Below are positions 10,681-23,081 of a stretch of DNA of 64,000 nt, piece after piece. The notes under the pieces were generated by a model, which saw nothing but the letters and a program-made list of their open reading frames with translations, searched no databases and was not told the origin of the DNA. The DNA comes from Ophiobolus disseminans (Eukaryota; Ascomycota; Dothideomycetes; Pleosporales; Phaeosphaeriaceae): assembly GCA_010093685.1 (NCBI GenBank), contig MU006230.1:1100013-1164012 (forward strand). Direction: 5' to 3'. The first letter of the stretch is position 1. The number at the start of each line of letters is the position of its first letter. The translations under genes were made by a program, and so were the position numbers.

Positions 10681-13303
10681 ATGCGACCTGCTGCCCAGCC
10701 AAGACCAGAGGCGTCAAACGGGAGCTGCACGACATTCCCGCTTTCGCCATCGCTGTTCTTGCCGGCTTGGGATGGGATGCAGGATCAGGCCGTGCAAAGA
10801 GGGGCACACCACAATTTACGCTGCGCAGCCCCATTGTGCTCCCGCGTGTGTGGGACTGAGCTTATTCCAACATCCTGTGAACGGCTGCAAGCGCTGCACA
10901 TAAGATATTGAGGGGTGATGAAGTGCAAGACAGAGGGCAAGAAGTATAGGACGCCTAGCAGTCTTGTCAAGCACTGGGGAATGTTTAGAGGCATGGCGCT
11001 GCAAGAGCGTAACATTCAAGGCCTTCAGCATGTGGGAGGAAACACGTGGGGGCTGGATTTGCACGGCACTTCCTTCCGGCCATGGCGCACAATATTGTTC
11101 ACGGCCATAACCTGAAGATATTGGCTAACAGACAGAACGCCAGGCCGAAGAAAATTCCTGCTGCAGACGCCTTGCCGTCCGATGCGACTTGCTTCGGCTC
11201 ACTTTACCGCAACCTAGCAATCGGCGTGACCTGGGATCCGCCAAGCCGAGAAGAGATGCAACGCAAACATGGACTTCCAGCAAAGGCTCTGGGAGAGGAT
11301 GTGACCTCAGTCTTCGGGTGCGAACATCGGATGTGTCACATTTTGTAATCGAGTCAGCAGCGGCAGCCGGTATGCCGCTTTGAGCATTGTCGACGTCCAG
11401 CTTCAACACATTTTGAGCAGTAAACGCTAGTCGTGTCACTCTAAGGCGATACGTAAGCTTACTGGACAACACGGATTCAACAACATTTAGCAGGCAAGGG
11501 CGGATTGCGTGCGAAGGCTCGTGAACAGCACGAGGCGCATTAGCGCCCTGGCCCGGCCTGCAGCAGCTGTCGTTTCAATCAAAGATAAAGCGCCTCCAGC
11601 TTCTACGCATCATTCTCGAAGAGCAGTTTCAAGGACCCACGGCGTGATTCGAGGGTCGCGCTGCCGAGAGAGTGAGAGCCGAACTTCTGGCGGATGCCGT
11701 TGTGATATCGGCTGGGGCTCCCTGCTAGCCTCGTATCAATCAGGCAAGCCTACGTCACGCTTTCTCAAAGATTTTCGCGCAACATGCAACCGCCGACCGC
11801 TGAGACCGGACGAAGAAGCTGGACAGCGAAACCGCCTCTCCAGCAGAGCGAGGCGCATGGAAGGGTGATGAGGACTGAGTGCAGGCAGACTCTGCAAGTG
11901 CACTGGCGGCAACGCGCTCACCGGCCGGTTTGGTTTCGTCAGCGGAAACAAGACCCTGGCATGAATCGCAAGCCACAGCCGCCAGCGCAGTCTGAAGCTC
12001 GGCCTCGCTCGGGACGACGCTCGGGTGAGTTGCTTGCTCAATAATGCATGGCAGCGATTTCGATCGGATGACAACGACGTGCAGTTTGGGCCCAGAAAGG
12101 CCGGCTTCGAAGGGTTCAGTACACTCAATAGCAAGACAGGAAAGTATCGTGGTTGGAGAAGATGACATGGTGGCGGGCGTCTAGTGAAGGCGACGCGTGC
12201 TGAGCTTATCGATTGCCGCTCCCATGGATAGATAGTAATGCGTGAAACGTGCAAGACAGGCCCTGGGCCATCCAGCGGCACATTGAAAGGCTGGTGAGAT
12301 GCCATACGATTCATGGCAGTTCGAACGGCGCGTACCTAGATTGTAGCAGGGCCATGGTTGTAGACAACGGGCGTGGCAGGCAATGGTACACACAACCCAG
12401 GTTGACAACAACGTGAACCACGGAACGGGAAAGACACAAACATATATAGAATCAAGCAGAAATCAATAGACCTCTTCGACATGTGAAGAAGAAGTTCTCT
12501 CAACTTGTAATCGCTCCCGGGTCACTCCTTCCTTCGTAAGATCCGCGCTCCTTCCGCGCATAAACTATGCCTACGCAGCCTCGGACGCGATTGCCACGAA
12601 ACACCAGTCAAGTGGAAAACTCTAGCGGCCCCTCTTATCTCCTGCTCTCCTCCAACATCTCAACCTTGCCCACAGCGTTTCTGTTTATACTGCTCTATCC
12701 CAGCCCCCGGCAAGCTCCGGCGTCGAACAGCAAGGTCATTGCGCAAAGCGGTCGCGAGCTGTCGCTGAAATTTTCGCCGAACCAAGACCACGGGTACTCA
12801 TACACGTCCTTCAGACCTGGCTCCTCCGGCACGTCAGTTTCCTCAAGGGTCTATCACCTCCACTTGGACTATCCGCGAATATCGGTTGAGGCTGAAGGGC
12901 GAGTGGGCCTCGGATCTGCACAACACCTTGTCACTCGCGCGGTAGCCGGACGCGAAGTGCCAGACAAACTCCTTCCAGTAGCGTAGCGACTGATCCAGCA
13001 TCACGACACATTTCTCAGCAGGGCCTCTTCGTTGCCACACTACCCGCACTACTCCTCCTCATTCCCATCCACGCTCCTGTGGGAACCTCCACTCCACTTG
13101 CACGTAGCCGCGCTCCCACTGCCCATCTCCATCCCCCACACCGGTCCACAAAGCTCTCATTGCTCGCGCTCCCCTCGGCACGCCGGCAGCAGTCACAAGC
13201 ATATCGAGCGCTGACTTCAACGGATGAGAGTGCCGACACGCAAAACAATTGGTCGCGCCTTCGACAACACCTCCCCCAACATCCCCACCCATCCCCATTG
13301 ATC
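10681..13303. other. Largely unassigned stretch with a weak minus-strand candidate
   Basis: The only frame that might be a gene is on the minus strand at 11755-12168 (137 residues, MSSSPTTILSCLAIE..., Ala/Ser/Cys-rich). It has a plausible start but no domain I know. Overlapping frames on both strands are similarly long, so it may be chance. The last several hundred bases (about 12560-13303) are pyrimidine-rich with CACC runs and probably form the long 5' leader and promoter of the transcription factor gene that starts at 13304. Confidence 0.35.
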
Positions 13304-16300
13304 ATGGACAACGATCGCTTCCGCCAGCCGCAGCTGCCCCATTACCCGCCCATGGGCCACCACTCCTACAACGGCTCGCAAGGGCAGCTGCCCACGCTGC
13401 CTCCCCTCCAAGGTGGTGCGTCGTTCGCCCCAGCGTTGTACGGCGGCCACAATAGCAACCCTCAGACGCCTGTAACGTCTGCGCCCAATGGCAGCTCCAA
13501 CATGCCGCAACCGGCACCGCTGAGGCCTATACAGCCCTCGCCGTCGTCCTACATGCCCATGTCGTCCGCCTACTCGCAAGCTCCGCTCCTCTCCACCGCA
13601 TCGGCGCATTCGAACCCGCATCAGCAGCTAGCGCCCTCGCAGGGCCTGGGCATGTCACACCCATCGCTATACCCTCACCCTCCTGTACTTGCGAACCAGG
13701 AGCCAGAGCCGCTCCACGTGGTGGGACAACAAGGAAGGCGTGGTGTGTTGCCTACCCATCCTGGTCGGCCCCAACCCGCCGCAGGGAAAACGCCCACAAA
13801 TGCCACTAAGAATGCTGAGGGCAAGTACGAGTGTCCTCACTGCAACAAGACGTACCTCCACTTGAAGCACCTGAAGCGCCATCTCTTAAGACGTAAGTGC
13901 AATGTTTTAGTAACAGATATGCCGTTGCTAACATGCCACAGACACGGGCGAGCGACCTTATTCGTGCCATCTTTGCAAGGACACCTTCAGTCGAAGTGAT
14001 ATCTTGAAGCGCCACTTTCAGAAGTGCTCAATACGAAGAGGCAACCCTACTGGTGCAAATCACTTGCAGCATGCGCAGAATCACTTGAAGAACCGGCAAC
14101 CAAGCGGAGCCGAGCAAAATTCCTATCTAAACCACATGCCCAACACATCCATGCCGTACTCGGATGGCGGATACTCCATGGGCATGCCGCAGATGGCACC
14201 CGGAGGGCCTAATGGGTTCGGGGATAGCTTGCCGTCCATTGCCAATCATCAGTCCATGTCCGCCCGCACCTCGCGCTCTAACAGCTTGATCCGCCCTGGC
14301 AGTGGAATGGATGACAGTAGGCGCAGTATGTCGGCTTTGGACTTCCAGGGCCGGAACTTGAACTTCAACGACTTCCGTCCAGAAATGCCCAATGGCTATG
14401 CGTCGCAGCAGAACCAGAACGATAGTATCGTGCCGGGCGCCAACAACCACTATACCTATGAGCACCCTGTCGCTGCCAACGGAGGCATGCCGCAAAATGG
14501 CATGCCGATCAAAACAGAAGGCCAGGATGCGGCCAATTATGGGGTGTCATCCCTGCCCAATGTGGATGGGATGTCAAACGGCCAGGATGTATGGCGGAAT
14601 GGTACGTTCAACAATGGGGACACGCACCTTTTGACCTCCAGTACGGCAGGTGGCCCATACCAACCCAAGACTGCCGGCGTTCTGACTGGAACTTTATAGA
14701 CCTCAGATGATGCACCAAGCGACACTTTGTTGGGGCACTATTGGCGTGCGCCTAGACTTGCCGACTCTTGTTCAACTTCCGGCTGGTCTCTGGGACATCC
14801 GTCCTCGGATCCCTTGCAGCACAAGACACAATCTCTTCTGGCTTTTTGCTTTCCCAACGGCGCATCCCTACCACCGGATTCCCACGATGCGAACACATAT
14901 GATATTTTAAAAGGCGTTTTGGTTGGTGATAACGTAAAGGCGTTCTTGCATGAATATCGACATTACCATGCGCACTGGCCCATTGTACATGCTCCCACTT
15001 TCGACCCGTTGTCCGCAAACCTTGGACTTGTCTTGGCCATGTGCTGCACCGGTGCGGTTTACTCTGACAGGCTAGGCCCAAAAGATGTTCGGTGGCTCAT
15101 GGAGGTTGTCCGTACGGCTGTGTTGCGTTCAAGTCAGATATTTAAGTTGTCCCAGTATTCTCAACACACAGACGAGTTTGCGGAAAGTGTTTCCACTCAT
15201 GTCGAAGAATTACAGGCGCTTGTATTGCTCCACTCTTTGTTCATATGGCATGGTTCCCAAAAGCAGCGTCAACAAGGGAGAGAAGAAATTGGTGCTCTTG
15301 CCAACATCGCTCGTCATGCAAGACTGTTGCAATCTATCCCACGTGGAAATTCAGACTCCAGCGCGCTGCACCAACCGGGTCCTGTCACTGGAGAAGAAGT
15401 CAATACGTGGAAATGGGCCTCATGGATCGAGAACGAGAAGCGTGTGAGGCTCATGGCGTATATTTTCCTGATAGACGCTTCATCCACAATATTCTTCAAC
15501 ACCCAGCCTCAATTCGACGTCTACGAGATCAAGGTACCCCTGCCCGCAGACGACGCAGCATGGGAGGCCAGGACGGCTGAGGCTTGCGCTAGTGCTCTGG
15601 GTCTAAGAGGACAGGCGGCACAGATAATGAATATTTCGGGAAGCAGGCGCCCAAAACAGCTGGGTATGGCGGAAGCATTGCAGGTATTATATGGACATGG
15701 ACAGGCCCGCTTTCCCGAGCGGGCTACCAACGTGTTCGGAAAGTTCAGTAAGTTGACCTGGTACGACTCGCTCAACGCCCATCTAATTATCCTATAGTAC
15801 TCATTCATGCAATACATATCCAAATATACAACACTCAGCGCCAGCTCCTCCGTCCAGGTGCTACAAGCGGCACAAGTACACCACCAGACGGCACTGCTAC
15901 CCCGCCGCTTGGCATGAACGAGCAAGCTCAGCAGTTGCTTCGATCAACCTTCAATGCCCTCGAACTATGGAAACACATATGGGACGCGGATCTGGCCATG
16001 CAATTCAACCAAAACGAACGTCGACATGGGTTTTGCCGGGATGGCGTTCACTTCTACTTTCTTGCACAAATCTTCCTTCGGAATTCCAGACCTCAAGAAT
16101 GGGCCGCACCTGCAGACCTACGATGTAGGCAGGTGTTCCATTTGTTGAAACAGATCCGGGCACACGTCGCGTCCGATTCAGCCCAGAAAGGCATCGATGC
16201 AGGGTCCATGACATCCGTAGCCGACGACTATGCCATTGCCGACCTCACCCTCAACATGCGAAGACTCTTTGCGCCTCTCGAGGACCAGCCCACCATACCC

Positions 16301-16360
16301 CAGCAGCACGACCCTTATTCTCGACCGCAATATGCAAGCGTTGCAGCCCTTGGAACCTGA
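13304..16360 (+). CDS. C2H2 zinc-finger transcription factor with fungal-specific TF domain
   Basis: Four exons are proposed: 13304-13892, 13942-14649, 14707-15747 and 15798-16360. I chose the ATG at 13304 (MDNDRFRQ...) because upstream in-frame codons lack a good ATG and look like leader. The N-terminus is Pro/Gln/Ser-rich. Two adjacent fingers follow, split by the first intron: CPHCNKTY...HLLRH, then CHLCKDTFSRSDILKRHFQKC, the second being of C2HC type. A disordered Asn/Gly/Met-rich linker leads to a helical fungal-specific transcription factor domain (LHEYRHYHAHWPIVHAPTF, then KWASWIENEKRVRLMAYIFL), the hallmark of PF04082. The protein should be a nuclear DNA-binding regulator. The 57-nt intron 14650-14706 is uncertain: its donor is GTGGCC, though branch CTGAC and acceptor CTCAG are good. 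If retained, TAG at 14697 ends the protein after the fingers. Confidence 0.85.
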
Positions 16361-17991
16361 CGCCTCACTTCCAACAATACAACGCAAAAATAAAACCAGG
16401 ACACAACCCAGCCCCAACACTGTTTCATTGGGCGTCGTCACATAGAATCATTACAGTACCAACAGAATCAGAATACGAAAACCAAAGTAACTACACCACC
16501 CCGAGTCGCTTCTTTGGCAGCCCCATCGCTGTCGCGCCTTGCATTTACACTGGAGTTCCGGAGTTTGTCGACAACCTGCATTCCACGAATCATCACGATG
16601 ACTTTGGGTGGACCCTTCACGACTCTTGTTCACAATAAACAAAAAGCATAGACATTTCACCTCATGGCGCGCACTTGCCTGGTGCAAGCAAAACAACGGC
16701 CACAGCATTCACAACTTTAGAAAGCGATTGGCCAACACTGGGAATCATGGGGGAAACATCGGTCGTCTCCTGCTGAGGCGACGCAGATCACACTGAGACG
16801 GATCGTGTATTGGCTTCGATGTATATGCCTATTTTTTTGGCTTTCTTTTCTTGAAATTGCCCACGCATGGATGGCGCTTCTTCGATCGAGCGGGATAGAA
16901 TAGAGCGCTGCTGAACTGCTTCCGAGATGATTACCAGGTCGGTTGACCATTACGAAAAGTTAGAATATACGTTTGCATTCAGGTCATGGGTTATTGGTGA
17001 TGTTTGGGCTTGTGTGAATACTTTTTGAGGCATGCTATCAGAGAGCAGGAGTATCTCTCGATTTTTCTAGAGGTCTTTGTAAGTTCGCGATGCACTATAT
17101 TTGCTGACTAGCTCTAGTGTGTGTGAATGTTGAATTGGTCGGCAAAAAGGAGGTTGGGAGATGGCCCTGCTTACTTCGACGTTGCGTTGTCTTGGCAAAA
17201 GGTGTGCTACTTCTCCGGACTCAGGCACCAACCTGCCTCGTGGCAGCATGTATGGACTGACATCACTGCCTGGTTGGTCTCCCACCTCCGAGATTCGGGC
17301 CACGTGTTTGGGGTCTGTCAACCTCGGTACAGCCCAGGCACTGGATGTCGTACCCGCACTGGTCCATGGAACGAGGTTGGTTAGCGGATTGCGTATCTTA
17401 TGGGACTACCGAAGTTTGACGACCAACCTCGCCCATTTGAAGGCCCTCGCCCATCTTACAGATCATGCTAGTGGGCGCCTATTCGTTACGAGGACCCTTG
17501 TTGCGTTGAAGAGTTAGGACGAGCCATGGATCACTGCCCTCTGGGCCATCATGTTAGAAAGCGAGATTTCGCTGACCCGTTTGGGCGATGGACGACAATG
17601 GAAGTTCATCGAAGACTTCACCTCTCATGAGAGTCGTTTGCTACATAGCGACGTCGAGATAAGCCCAGGTGCCATGTGGACCTGATGGAAAGGCGAGTTT
17701 CACCAATATCCCTCCTCTCAATGTTTGGCGCAACTCCACAATTCTCATGCGGACCCCGCACGAAGGCTTATCTGATGATCACTTGCAACACGTTTCGCTG
17801 CGGTCAGAGTGCTCAGAAGCGTCTACAGTTCGCGTTTTCGAGTATGCAGATAAACGTCGACCTTAGATTACGCTATGCATGACCGTTGCATTATTTCTCG
17901 GAGGTGCCTCCGTTCTGTTGTCGAATACATTAACCGTTCTCCGGACTCAGACCCGCACCGTTGAGCTCAGCGATTGCTCCTTGCGGCTGCA
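16361..17991. other. Intergenic, no supported gene
   Basis: Several overlapping frames of 60-120 codons occur on both strands (for example 17161-17517 plus and 17067-17321 minus), but none has a recognisable domain or convincing splice pattern. The first 150 bases are probably the 3' untranslated region of the transcription factor. The last few hundred bases should hold the promoter of the gene starting at 17992. Confidence 0.4.
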
Positions 17992-19421
17992 ATGATGGCG
18001 AAGTGCCTCTACCGTCGACTCAAGAAGGGTAAGTGTCTGGTTTCGTGGCTTGAGGAAGTGCGAATGGTCCTGGGCGTATGCATGGTGGGCGCTGATGCAT
18101 ATCCGACTTGATGGTCATGGATTTCGGCAACGAACTCCGCAGCATCGATACCAATGTTTTGATTCACCCGCAGACATGTTGCACTGACTAACTTGTACTT
18201 TCAGCACCGCGGAAAGATGCAGAACGCCCGTCCACGCCTTGCTTTGCTTATCAACAAGGAGTCGCGTTACCATCCAAGGTCGAATCGTATACGTCGCGTT
18301 CTTCATCGTATTACTCTTCCCATGCTTCCGTGGGGAATGATCTGGCCCCTGTCATGGAAGCAGGGCTGACTATGTATCAGCCGCCCATCAATTCTAACGA
18401 TGGATCATCTCCGCCTCCACATGGCAGTTCACTTGGGCAATCTCCAGCCATGACCACTTTGCCGAACGTTGGACCTTTTTGCAATCATGAAGGAGTCTGT
18501 CCACTTGGTTTGCACGAGCAAACAGACGACATGACGTCCCATTCTGTGTACCAGTCGACAAGTCAGTCGCCTATTGCAGCTCTTGGCGACCCTTTTGCAC
18601 ATCATCGCGCTGTGCAACCTTCGAGCAGCCATGCTGAACATGGATACCAGGCCCCTTCGACCTGTCGCTTATCGCCCTATGACCAGCGATGCTGCACCCC
18701 ATCACAAGATACATGTATCTCACACGGCTCTCCATGGGCTACACACAACAGGCTGAACGCAGCAAGCCCAACAACCTCCCAGGACGAGGCTATGCTTGAC
18801 CCTTACCCACCACAAGACCAGTTCTGCACTGCCAATCACGACCCTCTCGCACCATACCATCAAGACTCTTTCTCTAGTTCCAACACACTCGACCCTACAT
18901 CTTCCCCGCCACAACTACCACCCACAACCCCGACCCCATCATCACAACCCCCATACCCCCCAATATCTCTCGTCCCCTCCTCATCCCTCTCCTCCCTCTG
19001 GGCCGCGCAAGACCGCACGGGCTGGGGGCCCCCCTCCGCCGCCATCCACGACCTCCTCGTCCGACGTGCCCAGCACGCCGACGAAGAAGCGCGGCGCTGG
19101 CAGCCCATTCGCCGCTTGTCCAGCCTGAGCCGCGAGATCACGGGCGGGCTGAAGCGGACGCTGAGTTTGAAGCGGGGCGGCGGCGGCGACGACGAGAGGC
19201 CGGAGAAGAGGGTTAAGAGGGAGTGTGTGGGTGTGGGTGTGGGCGTAGGAGCAGAAGGGAGGGAAAGTTTGGGTAGGACGAAGAGTTGGAAGAGGCCCGT
19301 GGCGCTGATGGGGGGGAGGGAGTCGGTGAGTGGGGTATGTGGGCGCAGGAGATTTTTGATTAGTGATGAGTCTGTTGATGAGGATGGAGATGGGGTAGGG
19401 AGGAAGAGTATGCATGATTAG
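17992..19421 (+). CDS. Ser/Pro/Thr-rich protein of unknown function with basic C-terminus
   Basis: Two exons (17992-18028 and 18205-19421) join in phase across a 176-bp intron with GTAAGT donor, CTAAC branch and TTTCAG acceptor, giving about 417 residues. The short first exon encodes a very basic start (MMAKCLYRRLKK) continued in exon 2 as APRKDAERPSTPCFAY. The middle is disordered and rich in Ser, Pro, Gln and His. Near the C-terminus is a short ordered segment (WGPPSAAIHDLLVRRAQHADEEARRW, then LSSLSREITGGLKRTLSLKRG), a candidate nuclear localisation signal (RPEKRVKRE) and an acidic end. I do not recognise a family. The phosphorylatable R-x-x-S/T sites and basic clusters would suit a nuclear or signalling regulator, but that is only inference. 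Confidence 0.7.
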
Positions 19422-19674
19422 AGCCCGAGGGAATGCACCACGTCGTCTCCCAACTTCAGAAAAAGTACAAGGAACATTCTTTCCTATGCTACACGTCCCT
19501 AAAGTACACACCGATATTCCCAGCTTCTACTGACAAGGCCTACTCCAGCTTGGATCTGACCTTTCCAGGTGAGTTGTAGGGTAGCTAATACATCGTGCTC
19601 CTTCGCCCTCGTAGTGATTCTATGCACTTGCTGCACTCGCTCATACGCGCTGCCAACACAAATGCGATATCAAA

Positions 19675-19975
19675 TCACAACATACTACTACCCCCACGGT
19701 CTTTCGTTCCCCACTTCGCATCGAAGGCTCTGATTGCCTGGGTGGCCTCGCTTGCCATTGGGTTGCCGCCAGCTGAGGCGTCTGCGCCACCCATGCCGAT
19801 ACGTTCGGTGATGGTGGCGTCGAATTGCAAGTACTGCTGCATCATGGGTGATGGGTGAGTAGATTTACTGTAAGATATCAAGTTTAGCGTCAGTTTATGT
19901 GAAGGTGTGGGTGTCGTACTTGTTTGTGTTGTTGTTTGAGACGATATTCGGCGTTTTCGGGTTGGTGTTGGCCAT
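19675..19975 (-). CDS. Small 82-residue protein, two exons, unknown function
   Basis: Exon 1 (19975-19920, MANTNPKTPNIVSNNN...) joins exon 2 (19867-19675) across a 52-bp intron with GTACGA donor, an AACTGAC branch and TTACAG acceptor. The join preserves phase and gives 82 residues. Exon 2 has a compact segment, MQQYLQFDATITERIGMGG, followed by a Gly/Ala turn and a helix ending FDAKWGTKD. No signal peptide or membrane segment. The clean splice and protein-like second exon support a real gene, but I cannot name a family. Confidence 0.6.
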
Positions 19976-20178
19976 GATCGAGCTTGGTGATAGAGGGAGT
20001 TGATTGGTATCGATATTTGGAACTGGAAGGGTGATGGTGATAAGATGGAAGAAGGTTATAATGTACTGTGATGAAGCCTCCCTAGCGTCGTTATGCCGCT
20101 GCATCTTTACAGTCTTTGGTCCTGTTTAATAGTCGGGATAACTCAGGTTTGGTCGATACACTGACTATGTTTGGAATG

Positions 20179-20198
20179 GCAAAACCTGGAGGTTTTGC
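20179..20198. repeat. Perfect 8-bp inverted repeat GCAAAACC/GGTTTTGC
   Basis: Arms at 20179-20186 and 20191-20198 are exact reverse complements around a TGGA loop. The left arm contains the same CAAAACCTG word that is arrayed at 20889-21024, so it may be a paired version of the same binding site. Confidence 0.7.
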
Positions 20199-20888
20199 TC
20201 GGCTGAGAAAAAGGCAACGTGGATGGCATGGACGGTGCCCGTCTTGGAGGTTAAGAAGGCATCGCATGTACGCTCTGAGTAAATCCCGTCTGTGTTAATA
20301 TTGCTCTTGAGCGCTGAAGTAACAACGCATCTTGAAGTAGAGCCTTTCAATCCGCTACATAACTGTCGCGCGGCATACCTGCGCTCAGGATCCAGACGGC
20401 AATCAAAATTGGAATCCACATGTGCGCAGCCAAAGACAAAGGTAAGGGGAAAGGGGAAAGATTCACCCTTTTCTTTCAAGTCGAGACTAAGCAATAGTGA
20501 ATGCGGGTGTTTGTAATTGTTCTACTTTGGTAGTCAGGTATTACGGGTACTTGCTCGCTTAGGCCTCGCGCTTGTCTAGGTGGTGAACGAATGTACAGCC
20601 TTGCTGATAAGGCCGAGTAGCAACAGCCACCGATCGCGGGGTTCATGACACAGTCTTGCAAGAGCTACGGCGTTCAGACCAGGCTCCATGTTCGAGATAG
20701 AAGCAGTTAAACGAACACCGGTATATCAGATGAAAACGACGACCGATTTCGCACAATGCCCGCGGGCGGCATACCCAGAAGGTGTGCGATTGTGGCTGGC
20801 TCAAATACCGCGAGGGTAGGTGCCGTCGAGGCCGCACTTTGTCGCGATATGTGCATGATGTGGTACGGGCGTTCGTCATTGGATGTCG

Positions 20889-21024
20889 CAAAACCTGGCT
20901 TGAGACCCAAGCTAATAACAAGGCAGGTTGCCAAAACCTGGGTTATTTGTCGAAAAGCTGAGCCGCTGACCGGTCAAAACCTTACGATGGCAAAGCCAGG
21001 CAGCCTCTTAATGGACAAAACCTG
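20889..21024 (+). promoter_or_regulatory. Array of CAAAACCTG motifs at about 43-nt spacing upstream of the Clr5-ankyrin gene
   Basis: CAAAACCTG occurs at 20889, 20932 and 21016, with a one-base variant (CAAAACCTT) at 20975 and a looser CAAAGCCAG at 20991. Start-to-start distances are 43, 43 and 41 nt, about four helical turns each. The array ends about 130 bases before the ATG at 21152. A further copy lies in the inverted repeat at 20179 and another at about 28357, between the two secreted paralogues. I read it as a cluster of transcription factor sites; the factor is unknown. Confidence 0.5.
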
Positions 21025-21151
21025 ACTTCGGAAGATGTTGCATTTTTCAATCCCCCAGGAGAAATCGTAGCCCTCCCAAGGTCTTATTCCTTCTTCAAAC
21101 TGGTGTTGAACATCTACCACACATTATCCCACTTCTCCCTAGTCGCTAACA

Positions 21152-23081
21152 ATGGCGCCACCGGCCCCCAGAGTTCCCAAGCAGGATTGGGATCGGGTCG
21201 AAAAGATTATTCATAACCTACATTACGTTCGCAAGATACCTTTGACTACGAAAGGCAACGGCAAGAGCGTTCAGAGCATCATGCAGGCAGAGCACAAGTT
21301 CACAGCTAGGTGAGATTGAGACTCACGGTCCATACGCCAACACTGGTCAACTCACACTTGATAGCCGTAACCAATATGAAGCATACGTGAAATCGCTCAA
21401 GCGGCCTAAGAATCTCAAGAAAGCTGATTGGAGAGCTGTTCATGCAAAGCTTGATGAGTTTGATGCAATGCAGGTTCAAGTTCGTGTCAAGCTTTCTGGG
21501 GAAGTTGTCAGCAGAGAGAAACTTCAAAGATCAAGGCGACATGCATTCTGCGGACATGAGATGCCGCAACCAGGTTCGTCTACTCGTATGTTACCCTTTC
21601 GAATCATGAATATAACTCACAACTCATGAGATCGTACATTATCCCATATCAAGGGTCTTGTCATTGAGACTTTGGGGGCAGCAATACTTTCGACAGCAGC
21701 AGTTGGGGATTGCCAGTATTTGATGAAGCTCTTACTTCTTGTTCCAGAGAAGCGAAGCTTTAAGTTATGTAATCCTCTGATGTCAGCGGTGCGCAATGAC
21801 AAAACCGAAGCTTTTCAGTTGCTTCTAGACAACGGGTTCGATGTCGACACGTCTGTTTTATCGGAGGCGCTGAAGAGAGGGAACAAAGCAATCATTGTCG
21901 CAATTATGGAAGCCAATGTGGACGTCTCAAGACCGGTGCGACACGGACCATCAGTCATGGAACTCGCTGCCGCTTTAGGCGACGTGTCCATTGCTGGAGA
22001 TCTGATTCTTATGGGAGCCCCAATCAATGCTGGCGAGGAAGTTACTCCACTAGGCGCGGCAGTGAAGTCGAGAAACACGGAAGTGATGAAAATGCTGCTC
22101 AAAAGGGGAGCTTCACCAAGTGCACGCTCCACCACCGGTATTACTCCTCTCCAAGCGGCAATCGAGATCGAAGATTACGACACAGTGCGACTACTAATCT
22201 CTTGTGGGGCCAATTTAGCTGATGAGGGAGCTTTCAGCTTAGCCATGGAAAAGAATTGCGAGATCTTCGACATGCTTCTTCGGGAATACTCGTCAAGCCA
22301 TGCCGACAAGATGTTCGGTTTTGGTGGAAGCCTCCTGATCGCTGCTATCAAGACAGGTGACGCCACGCTACTTGGAAAGATGCTTGCCGTAAATTTCGAT
22401 ATACACGATTTTTCCGCGGAGCGGCGTTATTCCGTAAACGCCTTAGGCTTCGCTATCATGCGCGCAAGACAAGGGCCAAAGGAGAGAATTATGCTCCGGA
22501 AACTGTTACATCATGGCGACCCTAACAGCATCGTGTTCAGAGCATCTACTGACAATGGGAAGATAATCAAGACCGCACTTCTTGTTGCAATCGAGACTAG
22601 AGGTGAGCCTATAGTGAATCTCTTTCTAGAGAAAGGCGCAGATGTACATCGACCGGCAGAGAAAGGCCTAAAGCGCACGCCCTTGCAACTAGCCTGCGAG
22701 ATCGGAAGTTTCCAAATTGTTAATCTCCTACTGGAACACGGAGCGAGTGTTAATGAACTACCGGCGCAGCGAGGTGGCGCAACGGCACTACAGTCAGCCG
22801 TCAAAAGCGGAAGTATCAAGATTGCCGGGTTGCTACTCAGTCGTGGTGCATTGGTGCACGCGGACCCTGCCAAAGTAGGAGGACACACAGCTATCGAGGT
22901 GGCAGCTGAACACGGTCGTATGGAAATGATCAGCGTTTTGTGGAATGCAGTAGCTGGCTCAGGCTTCTCGGCGGAGCAGATTGAGAAGGCCAGGAACCTT
23001 GCTCTCAGTAACGGTCACCGAGGTTGCGCAGAAATCATCGACAATCTTTCACCAGAGGGCCAATTTTCGTTCCCTTCATGA
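21152..23081 (+). CDS. Clr5-domain ankyrin-repeat protein
   Basis: Three exons (21152-21309, 21365-21585, 21631-23081) with 55- and 45-bp introns encode about 609 residues. The N-terminus matches a Clr5 domain: KQDWDRVEKIIHNLHYV, then SIMQAEHKFTASRNQYEAYVKSL across the first splice. This domain is found at the N-terminus of many fungal proteins with varied C-terminal modules. From about residue 200 to the end there are repeated ankyrin units, with clear examples at GVTPLGAAV-type loops (GEEVTPLGAAVKSRNTEVM), TTGITPLQAAIEIEDYDTV, KRTPLQLACEIGSFQIVNLLLEHGA and GATALQSAVKSGSIKIAGLLL. No transmembrane segment. The role is probably as a scaffold or regulator; function is not known. The motif array at 20889 lies just upstream. 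Confidence 0.85.

Noticed and set aside
13079..13303. Upstream extension of the zinc-finger protein from 13079
   Set aside because: It opens with GTG and the sequence is CACC/TCC-rich leader; ATG 13304 has good context and begins the conserved-looking part.
20889..21024. CRISPR-like array
   Set aside because: The repeats are only 9 bp and the genome is fungal; the spacing suits transcription factor sites or a decayed tandem repeat.
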